A program made the translations under genes and the position numbers. Below the pieces are notes generated by a model that made no database searches, had not been told where the DNA came from, and saw only the letters and a list, made by a program, of their open reading frames with translations. Shown here piece by piece: positions 11,501 through 22,789 of a stretch of 64,000 nt of DNA (within the stretch, counting starts at the first letter, position 1; every line of letters begins with the position of its first letter). The DNA comes from Cryptomeria japonica (Eukaryota; Streptophyta; Pinopsida; Cupressales; Cupressaceae), in NCBI RefSeq assembly GCF_030272615.1, contig NC_081414.1, forward strand, positions 48,290,501 to 48,354,500. Reading direction: 5' to 3'.

Positions 11501-13130
11501 TGTTACAGCATCCTTAAATACGATAGTGGTGCAGGGCACCTAGCACTCCAAAAATAAAAGCTTTGTTTTCTTTTAAGTCTATGTGTTATATTTGTGATGT
11601 AATAATGGACCAACCATTGAGGACTCAATAGAGCCATGGCTGTGTTGTCCAAGTTTTGGTTTGAGTCAATTATGCTCAGGATGCTGACAGCCTGAGAAGT
11701 GAGATGCTTAGGTAGTTCACAGGTAGAATACTCCAAATGAATGTATTCATGTATTAGGGGTCAATTGAGTTGTTTTTAGGTCTTCTAGGGTGTTTGAAGA
11801 CCTTCAAGAGTCTTAGAATGCATTAGAATGCAAAATTGCATCCTGGAGCAAAAAGTTGTCAAAAGTTGCTGAGCAACATTTTGCAATTTCTTGCAAAAGT
11901 TGCAATTTTAGTTATAGGCATTAGGAAATTGGTTGAACCAACTGAAACAAGTGGATATAAGCCAAATTTCATTGCATTGTACGGGTTGGAGGATTGGAAA
12001 TGCAAGAGCAAGTTTTTGGTTTGTGAAGCAACCTTGTTTCCACCGGTTGTTGACAGTTTTTGTCTTGTTTTCCTTGTTTGTACAATCCAGTACGGACTAG
12101 ATGGTGTAAACTCGTTGCATCTTTGAGTGTTCATTGTATTTGCTTTCATTAAGGTTGATTTGCAGGTTTGATTGTTCCAGGTTGTAGAGATTTCTTCCAT
12201 TCTTTGCAACTAGGAGCAAAACCCTTGCAAGTAGGTTTTAAGAGCAAGAAATGGCTCTAACCTAGGCATTCTTTGATGGCACCTGTTGAAATCACTAAGA
12301 ATGCTAGGTTAGGGTTTGTACATAGCTTAGGAATAGGGTGTGTGGTGTTACAGGTCCAGGAGGAGGAGAAACAATGAAGCCCTAGGCTCACCACTGGGAG
12401 TAGGTGAGTTAGGACAGCAAGAAAAGTGTGATTTGTGAGCACATGGGGATTGGTGCAGGTCCAAGTGGCACATGAATGGAAAGCCCTCTGAGTTCCCTTG
12501 AAGGTTCCCAAATTGTTTGGAGCAGGAGATTTGACTGGTGAAGATTTTTAGACCCATCTTGCCAAGTCACCGGCTAGGCCTAAAACCCTTCAAAATAGTG
12601 CAGCATTGGAAACCACACTTGTACGGATAACCCAGATGCACTTTTCCAGTATTGTCTGTAACTTCCAAAAGGGTAATCAAATCTATGATTTATTTCTAGG
12701 CTTGTTTGGGACTTTTGCAAATTAAACCCCTAAAACCGCATAGGGAGGGCTAATGCAATTAGGCCTATCTAGGTGTCGGTAGAGACCTAGAACAGTTAAG
12801 AAGCCAAGGCGATGGATTTGGTGAGTCTTAAACCTCAAAATACATTGAAGACACCTTGTTGATGCATAGGGTAACCACAGGAAGTGGTTGTGTGTTAAGA
12901 TCCTTGCAGGAGTGGTTGGAGCCCAACATCGGAGTGTGTGGAGTTGATTGTCCAGAAACCATTGGCTATACCTAGGAGGCAAGTCAAGAAGGTCCAGACC
13001 TTGGAGGTCTCATTATCCTAACCTTTGTCAAGTGCCATAGGAAGGACTTGAGTAATTGAAGGGTTGAGTAGGACAAGTCACTCAAGAAGGTGAACAAACA
13101 AAGCTCCAAGACTCTCTGCACAAGATAGTC
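11501..13130. other. Unassigned insertion-like segment
   Basis: Less AT-rich than its flanks and unlike other LTRs in the window. It may begin with TGTTACAGCATCC at 11501. Only overlapping short ORFs on both strands with no recognisable protein are present. No target duplication found. Confidence 0.3.
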
Positions 13131-14522
13131 TCCACAATGCTTATGTTCCGCTTTTCCTTATCAACTCTAATGTAGCTGAGTGTATTTGTAATGTTCTTTC
13201 CACATCCATTCGCCAATCTACCCCAAGCCGATATTTCTTAATTAGTTGATGTCTCCTTGTCTGCTTAATTGCCATCCACTATAGAATCGTTGTTTAACCA
13301 CTGATCACTCAATAGACTCTTTCTTTATATATGAATTCTATGTAGCTGATTATATTTTCAGGTATGAAGATTATGTGTCCAAATGATCAATGGTATAATC
13401 ACCGTATTGCCGTCATATTTCCTCGTAATGTTTGGTATTACTATTCATTCGCACTCATTAATTAATTTATTATGATAGGCCATACTAATTTCGATATTAG
13501 TTATATCTCTGCCACCTATCAATATTGAATCTAGATGGATATCGTTGATAACACAATGGTCATTCTTTTACCAGTCAATGTTCTAAGTACTGTCGTTTCC
13601 TCCTTTGGATGACGATATGTCTTTATCACTAGCTTGGATCGATTACGCATTAGTCTATCAGCCAAAACAACCAGTATATTAATTATGAATATTTTTGCCA
13701 CTGTATAATATTCATCGCGGTCAATATAGAGCTTGTCGGCTTTCCGACAAATCGCTATGTTAATGTTCTTAGTCGTTTGTAATCATTATTTCATATAGAT
13801 GGTCCTTGGATGCTTGCAAGTCTTTATGATTTTGGAATTATTGATCAGGACCATATATCCGCTACCCCTCATTCACATCATTTATAAAGATAATACAAGG
13901 AACTTTCTTAATATTAACAATACTAGACAGAGTCTTGTTTCGGGACATCACAAGGTGACCTTTCGAAAAGACATCACCTTTTGTTAATAATTCTTTATGT
14001 TGATTGCCTTTTAAAATGCTTTTATTTATCTTCAAATAAATTTGATTGCATGGTCTTATGAAGAGAGCCATCCCATTCATGTAGAAAGGCAATTCTTCAA
14101 GGGAAACATCCTTTGTTAACTAATTGCAATAAGCTTAAGAACAATATTCAATTTAACTTTGACATCAATGATAATCCTCTAACAATCTCGTCCATACATC
14201 AATGATAACATGCTTCAACAACAAAACACTTATTGACATGACTTTGACATCAATGACAACTTCGTCTTTGTACCTTTGACATCAATGAAAACATTTCCAA
14301 CAAAGTTGGCCTGATTTGCCACATGAAAGCTGGAAACATTTTAAGTGAGGAAAATTTCAAACCCTACTCAAATCCCTAGGAGATTCAAACTAGGATCCAA
14401 TTTTGGGATGTTTTGTACCCGGAATTAGACTATATATGTGCTAATTTGACAACATAGTAAAATATTATAAGTCACTTCATGAGCAAAAAGATTTATTATT
14501 TTTCAAAAGGTGATTTTATAAT

Positions 14523-14864
14523 TGTAATGTCCCTTTCCATAGAGTTTCCTAAGTGAATAATCAGCCTATTTAATTTATGTATACTAAAGTCAAATACAAA
14601 AGAATTATTTAACATTATCCAACAAAGTTCATTTTATGGATAATATTATTTAATTAATTTAATAAGCTTTGTAAAGTGACTTAAGTGGATTGGTAAAGGA
14701 GAATTAATAAAGTAACTTTATTTCCCAAGTTTACATAAAATAATTGAAAAATTTTCTAGAGGCGTCTATGGATTGTTATAAAAAAGATATTTTAAGGCTC
14801 ATTTTGATATGCTAGGACTGTTTTCTTCTTATTGACTTTTGGAGAGCTTCTTTGTATTAAATAT
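14523..14864 (+). mobile_element. LTR fragment K (F-like start), truncated by J
   Basis: It begins TGTAATGTCCC, the start shared with E, F, I and R, and has a TATA-like ttataaaaaa at about 14777-14786. Element J begins at 14865. The remainder could not be located after J. Confidence 0.45.
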
Positions 14865-15574
14865 TGTAATATTTAGCTTATAATGGTCATTTTAGTCGTT
14901 TAGTTAGTTTTTAGTAACTTTCTATTTTGTAAGTCAACATATAGAATCGTTTTATTCTATCTTTAGTTCTCGATCGTTTCCATCATAGAAAGATCTTTTG
15001 TAATTGGTTATACAAGGAATATTCCTCTCCTTTGTCAATTATTATTTCATTGTACCAAAGCATAGGTTATTTTTTTGACGAATTTTTTAATAAAACAATT
15101 TGTGGTCCATTTACCTAGAAATTGCAAGGAGATTTCTAAAAGTTTTTTGATCAACTTTTTTAAAAACAAAAATGTGGGGCTTTTTTGGTAAATGTTTTAT
15201 AGAATAAAATTCGTTGTTCTTTTGGCTAAAGATCAAGGGTTTTTACCAGCAAAGTTTTTGAGCGACTTTTTAATAAAAATTGTATTTTTCTGGATTGCAT
15301 TTTCTAGTAGAGGATTTTGCTGTTGAAAATATCAGATTTGTCACAGTGAAAACCATAGATTTTTTTCTGCATGTTTTTCCACATGGGTTTCTTATTGTTT
15401 GCTTTTGCTAAGTTTCCGGTTTTTAATCAGACTTGGGTTTGCTTTAGCAAGTGCTTTTGCATGATTTTTTCATCAAAATTGTGGGTATAAGTTTTTTACT
15501 AAGTTACCAATTCGGGTTCGGATTCGCGGATTCGGCAAAAAAAAAATTCTTGGGTACGGGTACGGGATAGTCCG

Positions 15575-15615
15575 TACACACACACACACACACACAGATA
15601 TATATATATATATAT
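15575..15615 (+). repeat. (CA)n(TA)n microsatellite
   Basis: About ten CA units run into about nine TA units, next to a ttcgggttcgg-type GC-richer stretch (15510-15575). Confidence 0.9.
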
Positions 15616-16126
15616 GTTCAAACATCAAAATTAAAAAATATAATTATATAATTATAAACTATCATTACCATTATTGATTATTACAATGATACAATCCATA
15701 CAAAAATGAAATATACAATGTGACTGCTGCAATGATATATTACAGCAGTAATAAACATATCAGATATTATAGAGAATAATATAATACAACATCATTCAAC
15801 CACGAAAAAAAGATCCTAAGTTAGAGCATGACAAAGATGAATAAGAATACAATTAGGACAGAAGGATGAACAAAATAAGGACATAAATAAAAGCATATCT
15901 GCAGTAGTCTAGAACAGCTTGGTGCGATAAAACAAGAGAATATATGAGAAGCCTTATGTAGAGGATAAGAACAGAATTCAGAGCAGACCGGTGAAGCATA
16001 TTGGAAAAGATTAGAGAGACATGGGTTTATATGTTAAAAAAATATTTAAAAAAATGTTTTTTTATTGGTTTCTATGTTTTTATGACCCATGGGCCCCATT
16101 TTTGGGAACCCACAGGCCTAGGTTCT

Positions 16127-16204
16127 CCTGGGTCCACTCGGGTGGATGGATTCTTTGTGGGTCGCAGGACCCACAAAGAACCCATCCACCTGGGCAAGAC
16201 CCAG
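16127..16204. repeat. Long hairpin (37-bp arms, 4-nt loop)
   Basis: The left arm starts CCTGGGTCC and ends TTTGTGGGTC; the right arm starts GACCCACAAAG and ends GACCCAGG. The loop is gcag (16164-16167). A few mismatches sit in the outer third. The long opposed ORFs over 16001-16457 are a by-product of this symmetry. Confidence 0.85.
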
Positions 16205-17010
16205 GTGGAACCCAAGGAGGACAAGGATCGAGCAAGAACCGAGACCTGGACCTAGCCTAAAACGCCAAGAACCGGTATCTTCACAATGTTTTGGGGTCGT
16301 GCCTAGGTTGTCTAGGACAAACGACATTTCTACAAAAGCACCGAGTTTTCGGATGATTGTTTTACAAAAGTGTGAGTGTTGTTGTTTTCCTCCAAAGCAG
16401 TGGAGGTTTTTTGACCTAGTTTTTGAAACGATTTTTGGCAAAATCATGGACGTTTAGAATTGTGAAGGTTTAGAGTGATTTTCCAAAAAATCATGGGTAT
16501 TGAAAAATTTTGCACAATTTTTTGAAAAACAAATCGTGGGTTTCAAATAAAACAATTCCATTTTTTTATCAACAAGAATCAAAGGTATTTGAGAAGTTTT
16601 TTTAATCTCGTTTTCCATGTCTCTAGATAGTAGGGGGTTGTCACTATTGTGGTAAACTTGGTCATATTTAGAAGCTCTACAAGCGATTGGCTGATCAAAA
16701 ATCCAACCAGGGAGGGTCTCAACAGAAAGCTCATGTCACAGAGCATTCAAAGGAGTCAGCCTTCTATGCGTTCATGGCTGAAACACCAATAGATCATCGC
16801 AAGTCTTCTGCATTGTAATTAGTAGGACCATTAAGGGAGGGTATAAAAATAATATTGTAATATTTAGCTTATAATGGCCATTTAAGTCGTTTAGTTAGTT
16901 TTTAGTAACTTTCTATTTTGTAAGTCAATATTTAGAATCTTGCTATTCTATCTTTACTTCTTGATTGTTTCTATTATGGAAGGATATCAAGAAGTTATGA
17001 ACTAGTTGTG

Positions 17011-17195
17011 AATAATAATTATATAGTTGTATTTTTTTTTAACTAGTTTTAAAAATAGACTAGCTTTGAAAGAGAAGAAATGGTGAATAAAAGAAACACA
17101 AAAATACTATATTGAAACCCTAGAACACAACTAAAATTAAATGAAAATGGGGAAAAAGTGAACCAAAAAACATAAAAATAATAATTATATAGCTG
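17011..17195 (-). mobile_element. Short poly(A)-tailed retro-insertion with 19-bp target duplication
   Basis: A 147-bp insert (17030-17176) lies between 19-bp direct repeats (17011-17029 and 17177-17195, one mismatch: aataataattatatag then ttg or ctg). On the minus strand it ends in about ten A residues. This is the pattern of LINE-driven target-primed insertion (a truncated LINE, SINE or RNA copy). Source unknown. Confidence 0.6.
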
Positions 17196-17848
17196 ACAAC
17201 TCCAAATATTAAATCTGTTAAATCAGTTGAGGATCACTCCAAAGCAACTGAAAAACAATGTAATGACAGTCAAACAGGCGAAGCACAAGAACAAATGATG
17301 GCAAGATGAGAAAGAACAACACTTTGGGTTTTTTTAGCAGCTGACTAATGTTATCCGTGGGTAGGAAAGTTCATGACACAGACTCCCAATTTACCACAAG
17401 TTTCTTGGTGAGTAACTTGGTACAAACTTGCCGACACCTTCCAACTAAGGAGGAAGTAAGTTACTGCCCAATTTGATACTATGATTGAAACCATAAATCT
17501 TGCAGACAAGCCAAAGTTACGATTTTTAAGCTGCATTTATGTCTATTATTCTTGTCACTAAGGATTAACGATTATTTAATAAGCAAATACATTAATAGTC
17601 ATTAATGCTCTCATTTAGATTGTATCCCTTCAACCAATTTACCTTGCTTATCGTACAGTATCAATAACCTTATAGGATTAATTATGTATTAATTTAACTA
17701 GTTACACTAAAAACTTAAAGAAAAAAGGTTGCACAACATCATAGACGTATTATTTGCTATTAGCACCAAAGCACTACCATTTATATATTCAATTAGCAAA
17801 GGTTTTGAAACCTGACAAATTTTTGAATCCAAAATAAAGTACACATAC
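17196..17848. other. Intron-like sequence, nothing recognised
   Basis: AT-rich sequence left of the 17849 exon. A 61-residue minus-strand ORF (17351-17536) matches no TGT segment and has no supporting splice sites. Confidence 0.5.
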
Positions 17849-17890
17849 CCAGGTAAGTCACGTGCAACAAGACCTCTGACACATATATCT
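17849..17890 (-). CDS. QTRT1: Queuine tRNA-ribosyltransferase catalytic subunit, internal exon (most 3' one visible)
   Basis: This 42-bp exon encodes (R)DICVRGLVARDLPG, which in TGT directly follows GGLDPVLR. The acceptor AG lies just to its right at 17891-17892 and a GTATGTG donor at 17842-17848. It ends in phase 2 inside a Gly codon. The next TGT segment (YAIGGLAGGE in the family), the catalytic nucleophile region and the zinc site were not found further left, so the remaining 3' exons are probably outside the window. If so, the following intron exceeds 17.8 kb. Confidence 0.87.
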
Positions 17891-17892
17891 CT

Positions 17893-19341
17893 GCAACACA
17901 AAAGACAGCAAGATACTATCGAATTTTAACTGTCTTTTCATTTTTTAGTACATAGAACTTTACAACTCCACATTATTAACTTACTCTAATGTGCTGTAAA
18001 TATTCAAAAAGAAACTTACTCTTATACCTTAGAACAGGATCTAATCCCCCTTGTACAATACCAAACAAATTTTGCTCTGCTGGCCTTTCATGGGCTGTGA
18101 TATGAGAAAAACATAGGATATGTCTCAGCTACCATAATGGTTGATAATTAGGATATGAGAAATCAAATAAACTAACCAGATCCCTGTCACAAACCATAGC
18201 TGTTATAAATAAGATATTCAAGTGCAGTTGCATTAGATGAAAATATTGTAATAGTATTTAAATCAGTATTTCTGTGAAGCATGAAAATAATATGTCAATA
18301 ATAGATAAAGATGGGTTTTTAAAGACCATAAAAGTTCATTAATAAATTTTAGTAATTAATGACCACAAAACAATAAGGCTTAGGAAGTCAATATTTACCT
18401 TGAAGATTTCCTGGTCACTGAAATAATATTTAAGCAAAAGCAGTGGTCACTTTCAATTGCATTAAGTAATTCTACGAGTATGGAGTATCGTAACACATGT
18501 TGAAATGTTTAAATAGACAATGTTGAGCTGATAACGTAGGGTTTCTAAGGTCAACACTATATATTGTAGAGAAGATCATCTTCCTTGCACATCTGACAAA
18601 ATATTTCTTCTTTTACAGGTAAATATTACATTCTTTGTTCTTTTGATATGATTTTTCCACTAGATAAAAGAAGATATGTTAATTGTAATGTTTGGAAGAA
18701 GATTACATAATATACAAAAACAATTCAGCACCATGTAAACATGCTGGATCAGACCCTATGGCATACAAACCACTCTATGCACGAGGGAGGAAAATCCTAC
18801 CATCATTGCAAGGAAAGAAATTCAATCCCCAGCCACATTCATTGGGCAAAAAGCTTCTCATAATCAGGTAAACAAGGGAAGAAAACGGAATTACCTTCCA
18901 TGCCCAGTAGTATATGTACTTAAAGTTAAAAAGCAAACATCATAGAGGCGACTAACAGCTGAGTAGATTTGTGAATGGTGTCATCTTATGTAATTCATGG
19001 GCTTTTGAAATAAATTCTCAATCAAGGTAACCCTACACATGTTCAAATGTTTATTGAATTGAATTCAAAATAGATCACTAGATAGAGCAGATAGCTTGGT
19101 TGAAGTCACAAACTAATGATGCATAAAGGCAATGAATATCAAGATATGTCCAAGTCAAGCATAGTTCATTATGATGGTCTTTGTCCATACATAGACCTGT
19201 TGTATTCATTTTGCTATAAAAGCATGCAATTACCCCTCTAATTTGTGCTTCAACCTATTTAGTCTTTGGTTACAACAATTGAGCAGATGATGTGCAAGTA
19301 CTAGCACAATTCAGTTTTCCTCCAATATTTTCCATTGTGTG
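17893..19341 (-). other. QTRT1 intronic sequence
   Basis: Apart from the exon at 18028-18094 this is unremarkable AT-rich sequence with no recognisable element or coding signal. It includes the complete 137-bp intron (17891-18027) and the part of the 4.6-kb intron between the exon and the M insertion. Confidence 0.6.
18028..18094 (-). CDS. QTRT1: Queuine tRNA-ribosyltransferase catalytic subunit, internal exon
   Basis: This 67-bp exon reads AHERPAEQNLFGIVQGGLDP and then VLR. The IVQGG motif is the TGT signature whose Gln (Gln203 in Zymomonas numbering) contacts the base being exchanged and whose glycines line the pocket. The acceptor AG is at 18095-18096 and a GTATAAG donor is at 18021-18027. 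The final AG joins the first A of the next exon to make the Arg codon. The intron before it is 4,574 bp and is mostly solo LTR M. The intron after it is only 137 bp. Phase agreement on both sides supports the exon. Confidence 0.92.
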
Positions 19342-19346
19342 AAGGT

Positions 19347-22281
19347 TGAAGAGCACACGGTTATATTGAGAGGGGTGGGGGGATGGGGGTGAATCAGTAT
19401 AACAACTAATCTTTTACCAATTTAAACTTTTTCAACTTCAATCATAAGTATATAACTTATCTCATAAACATATCCATTGCATATCAACATTCATATGTGA
19501 TCTAACTAATGTGAACATAAATAGAACACAAGATATATAAGTGGAAACCCTTATAGGAGAAAACCACGGTAAATCAATGCTTTTATATATTTCTTCTTTT
19601 ACAATATTTGTAGGCACCAACCTACTAGGGGCACCAACCCCTAACACTGTTTGTGAGCACCAACCCATTTGAAGCACCAACTCCCAAATCTGATTTGTGA
19701 GCACCTACCCACTGGAAGCACCAACTCCCACTTCTGAAATTTGTGAGCACCAACCCACTGGAAGCACCAACTCCCAATTCAGAATCTGTGAGCACCAACC
19801 CACTTCACATTAATCTGATTTTCCACCTTGACAATGTTGCTATAACAACGGATTATGGATACTATTTCTCTTCACAAATCTGAGTATATTTCTTTCTCCA
19901 ATCTGCTATTATTATGACAACGAACATGTCACAAAACTGATTACAATCTTCTCATAAGACTCTTGTATATCTGCCATACTAATTCTCACAACCTTTCCTT
20001 CAATATAATTTATGATGCTGCTCCAAAGTCTGCTTTATCTCTGTCATGAAGTATTAAAAAATATTCATATGCATCTGATATAAACTTCTCATATACTGCA
20101 CTCTTACATATCAAAGATCTTCCTTTTACTCCATACTCTACACTCATACTTTTTATCCCAGAATTATTTATTCAGCATTGTACTCCACATACTCTAAGAA
20201 TCATTTATTTTCTGTTATTAGAATCTCAGCCTTTTGTTCTGAATTATTTCTCCACAATCTACACATACTCTTCTTTTAATCAGCCCTTCATATTATTTAC
20301 AGATCTTTTCATTTACTGATTCTGTATTATTTTCTTCATACGCCTTAAAAACAAATAAAACTTACTTTCAAACATGAATATATACACTCACGTATTTGTC
20401 CCTTTACAAAGAGACACACTCATTGATCTTACGTGTAAGGGTCATAGCTTTTCATTAGTTGCTGAACCGATTTATTAGTTTACGAGTTCAAAAACTCTTA
20501 TTATTATTTAATTGCTAATTTCACCATTTCATATTATATATGGGGTCCACCACTTGAAGCTTCAAACATTTCTTTCACCGTTTCATATTGTATATTGGGT
20601 CCACCACTTTGAATATTTGTTTGACCACTGTTTAGACTCATAAAGCTTCAAACATTTCATTGAACTCCTTCGATAATACTATGATTAATAGTATTACAAT
20701 CGTAGCTAGAATATGACTATCGGTCATAACCAATTAGATAGAGATTGCTGTTCTCAGTCATTGTGCTGTACTCACTGTATTCACCATCGAATTGTTCATT
20801 GCTGTCTATTCATAAATTGCTGTACACTTAAACACGTCACACTTGAGTCTCCAAATGGCTGCATTTCAAGCTTTAAATATTCTTTCATAGAATTACTTTC
20901 TAGTCACTCTTTTTACTTAGTTTGATTTTTAATTAATATCGCTGCCTTTATAAACTCTATTCTTCATAAGTAAAAATATTTGTTTGTTTGATAAACATAT
21001 CATAATGAATTTGCACCTCTTTATTAGATCGCACTACTTAGAAACTATGTATCCCCGTCTTGAAAACCCCCGTCCTAGTCCCGTGGACGTTTCGGGGACT
21101 TGGGGACAGTCGGGGGACGTTTCCCCCCATCCCCAAATTGCCAAGAATTTAGAGGGGAGGTCCCCGAAACGGGGGGATGTCTGCCCTAGATGTGGGGGAC
21201 GTCCCCAATCCGTCCCGGGGACGGCGAGACGTCCCCCACATCTAAGAATATTAAAAAAAATTTAAAATGTGGTATTTTCAAAAAAAAATTAATTTTCTAA
21301 TATGGGCCCCTATTAATTCAAATTGTTATTAAAAAAATTAGACGGCAATATTAATTATTTAATTCATATCAAACGTTTAAAATTAATTCATATTATAAAT
21401 AGAAAATAATAAATTGTTAAATTAATTGTTAAACATTTAAAAATTTAAAATTAATAAATAATAAATTATAAAAAGAAATCAAAATAATAAAATATTAATT
21501 CATTAGTACCATTTTGATTTTCATATCGTAATTGACAATGAAAATATATGACAGCAGTGTAGCCTTTGGGCATTTTGACATTTTGTATGTTATTTCTTTA
21601 ATATCTATTATGATATGCATATTGAATATTGATAATGTGAATGAATTGAAATTATGAATTATGAATTTATAATTGTATATCATTCATGTCTAATTCCATG
21701 TTGTCGCTGTTCTTATCTTTGCTGCATCTAAAATATGAGATCAGGCCATTTTAATTAAGTTGCAGACTTTGGAATTTACATTAGTCGTTGTTATCATCTT
21801 TCTTAATCAAACATCACTGTAGTCGCTGCTTCTATAATTTAGCCCATCGCCATCTTTCAAATTAGACTATCTTCACTAATCACTAATGCCACATAATCAG
21901 CCTTGTTTAATCGCTGCATAATGAGAGTTGTTGTCTTCGACAAAATCCAATCACATAGTCATGTCTAGTCAAACAAATCTGGTAGGTCGTCTTTGTCTTG
22001 AATTATGTAGTCCACTTTTAAAGGCTTCCATTTCCATAATGATCTTTCAGTCTGTCCATTCTTCCTCTGACATTAAGTATAACAATCTTCATTCATCTTC
22101 TCACTGTTCACAAAGATCTCATTTGTTATCAATGATAATGATGACATTCATTTAAATAATCTTACATATACAATCTCATCTTTAATATCAATGACGAAAT
22201 CTATCAATCTGCAACAATCATTTTGTCACTAATGATAACTTCCTCTTCGCTCCTTTCACATCAATGACAACATTTCCAACA
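19347..22281 (-). mobile_element. Solo LTR M, 2,935 bp, minus strand
   Basis: On the minus strand it starts TGTTGGAAATG (22281) and ends GTGCTCTTCA (19347). It has perfect target duplications AAGGT (19342-19346 and 22282-22286). A minus-strand TATA box lies at 19579-19590, followed by R-U5 with repeats of gcaccaactccca and a C-rich stretch (gattcacccccatccccc on the minus strand) near the end. It shares starts and ends with L and T. It lies in the 4.6-kb QTRT1 intron, in the same orientation as the gene. Confidence 0.9.
21050..21250. repeat. Very G/C-rich palindromic tract inside LTR M
   Basis: Overlapping copies of ggggacgtcccc-like palindromes and runs of 4-6 G and C (for example ggggacttggggacagtcgg), abruptly bounded by AT-rich DNA. 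It is absent from relatives L and T as far as I can see, so it is probably a separate insertion. It has G-quadruplex potential on both strands. Confidence 0.7.
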
Positions 22282-22286
22282 AAGGT

Positions 22287-22668
22287 ATATTTGTTGATGA
22301 GGAAGTTTGTACTCTCTAACAACGCAGAATAAAATATATCGGGTATATCCTATCCTAATACTCAAAAATATAAAATAATATACTAAAGTGTTTGTGAAAA
22401 TCTTTGTTTGAAAAAAGGGGAATGACAATATCAGCCCACATCCCCTGAACGTCAAGAAAGCATTCCCATAGATCATTAATCTGAAAAGCATATATCACCA
22501 AATCAATTTCCAAAGGAAAAGATTATTATAATTTATTATTCATATCAAATGCATTACTCAAAACTGGTTATTTGAACAAAAGCACTCATGTATAATCACT
22601 TCATCGAAGTCATCTATTTTCATTCAACCTCTTGTCACAACCATTTTTCTTAAAAGAAACAAACTTAC
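22287..22668. other. Intron sequence with a trace of an LTR end
   Basis: ctaacaacgcagaataaaat near 22317 resembles the U5 end of S (62680-62700) and could be a short relic. Otherwise nothing is recognised up to the exon donor at 22668. Confidence 0.35.
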
Positions 22669-22789
22669 CAGCTATGCATCGATCAATCCATCTAAGTGTG
22701 CGATATGTTGCCTCCTCAACTCTAGGTCCAGTTATGGTAGTTTTCACAACATCATCAAGGGCCATTATTATGTCAGCTCCAATTTTATT
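22669..22789 (-). CDS. QTRT1: Queuine tRNA-ribosyltransferase catalytic subunit, internal exon
   Basis: This 121-bp exon encodes 40 residues plus one base. It begins [15 protein letters not shown], continues through [11 protein letters not shown], and ends [11 protein letters not shown]. This is a hallmark TGT stretch: the MALDD aspartate corresponds to the substrate-binding Asp156 of bacterial (Zymomonas) TGT, and the RTLRWIDRC helix is strongly conserved in eukaryotic QTRT1. The acceptor AG is at 22790-22791 and the donor GTAAGT at 22663-22668. The exon ends in phase 1 and its last G joins CC of the next exon to make Ala. The intact frame and consensus splice sites suggest a working gene rather than a pseudogene. 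The preceding intron is 24,253 bp. Confidence 0.93.

Larger units (their letters stand above)
8901..14302 (-). mobile_element. Old LTR material N (minus strand), interrupted; left boundary unsure
   Basis: On the minus strand an LTR start TGTTGGAAATG sits at 14302, with repeated gacatcaatgaYaac words at 14160-14300. A minus-strand TATA box GGTATAAAAGG lies at 9726-9736. The left end may be near 8953 (tgtaatggcccc), but no convincing target duplication was found. F and its flanking 206-bp repeats lie inside. The stretch about 11501-13130 has different composition and is probably another insertion whose ends I could not fix. No coding signal. Confidence 0.45.
14865..16985 (+). mobile_element. 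Gag-only Copia-type remnant J with short LTRs
   Basis: The direct repeat starting TGTAATATTTAGC at 14865 and 16856 is a short LTR (5' copy 14865-15049, 185 bp; 3' copy truncated near 16985). The 5' copy is followed by a degenerate tRNA-Met primer site (about 15050-15066). A polypurine tract (taagggaggg, 16832-16841) precedes the 3' copy. The only coding trace is a zinc knuckle at 16639-16680 with C, C and H in place, an in-frame TAG, and Tyr in place of the last Cys. No pol remains. About 15500-16440 looks like later insertion. Confidence 0.65.

Noticed and set aside
8953-14302. N as one precisely bounded solo LTR
   Set aside because: The possible left end at 8953 and right end at 14302 have flanks (aggtg and aagtt) that agree at only three of five bases, and the internal insertion 11501-13130 could not be bounded.
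16001-16457. Overlapping ORFs of 79-109 codons on both strands
   Set aside because: They arise from the symmetrical hairpin and GC-richer tract. No start context, homology or codon pattern supports a gene.
17351-17536. Candidate further QTRT1 exon
   Set aside because: The translation does not match any TGT segment and lacks fitting splice sites and phase.
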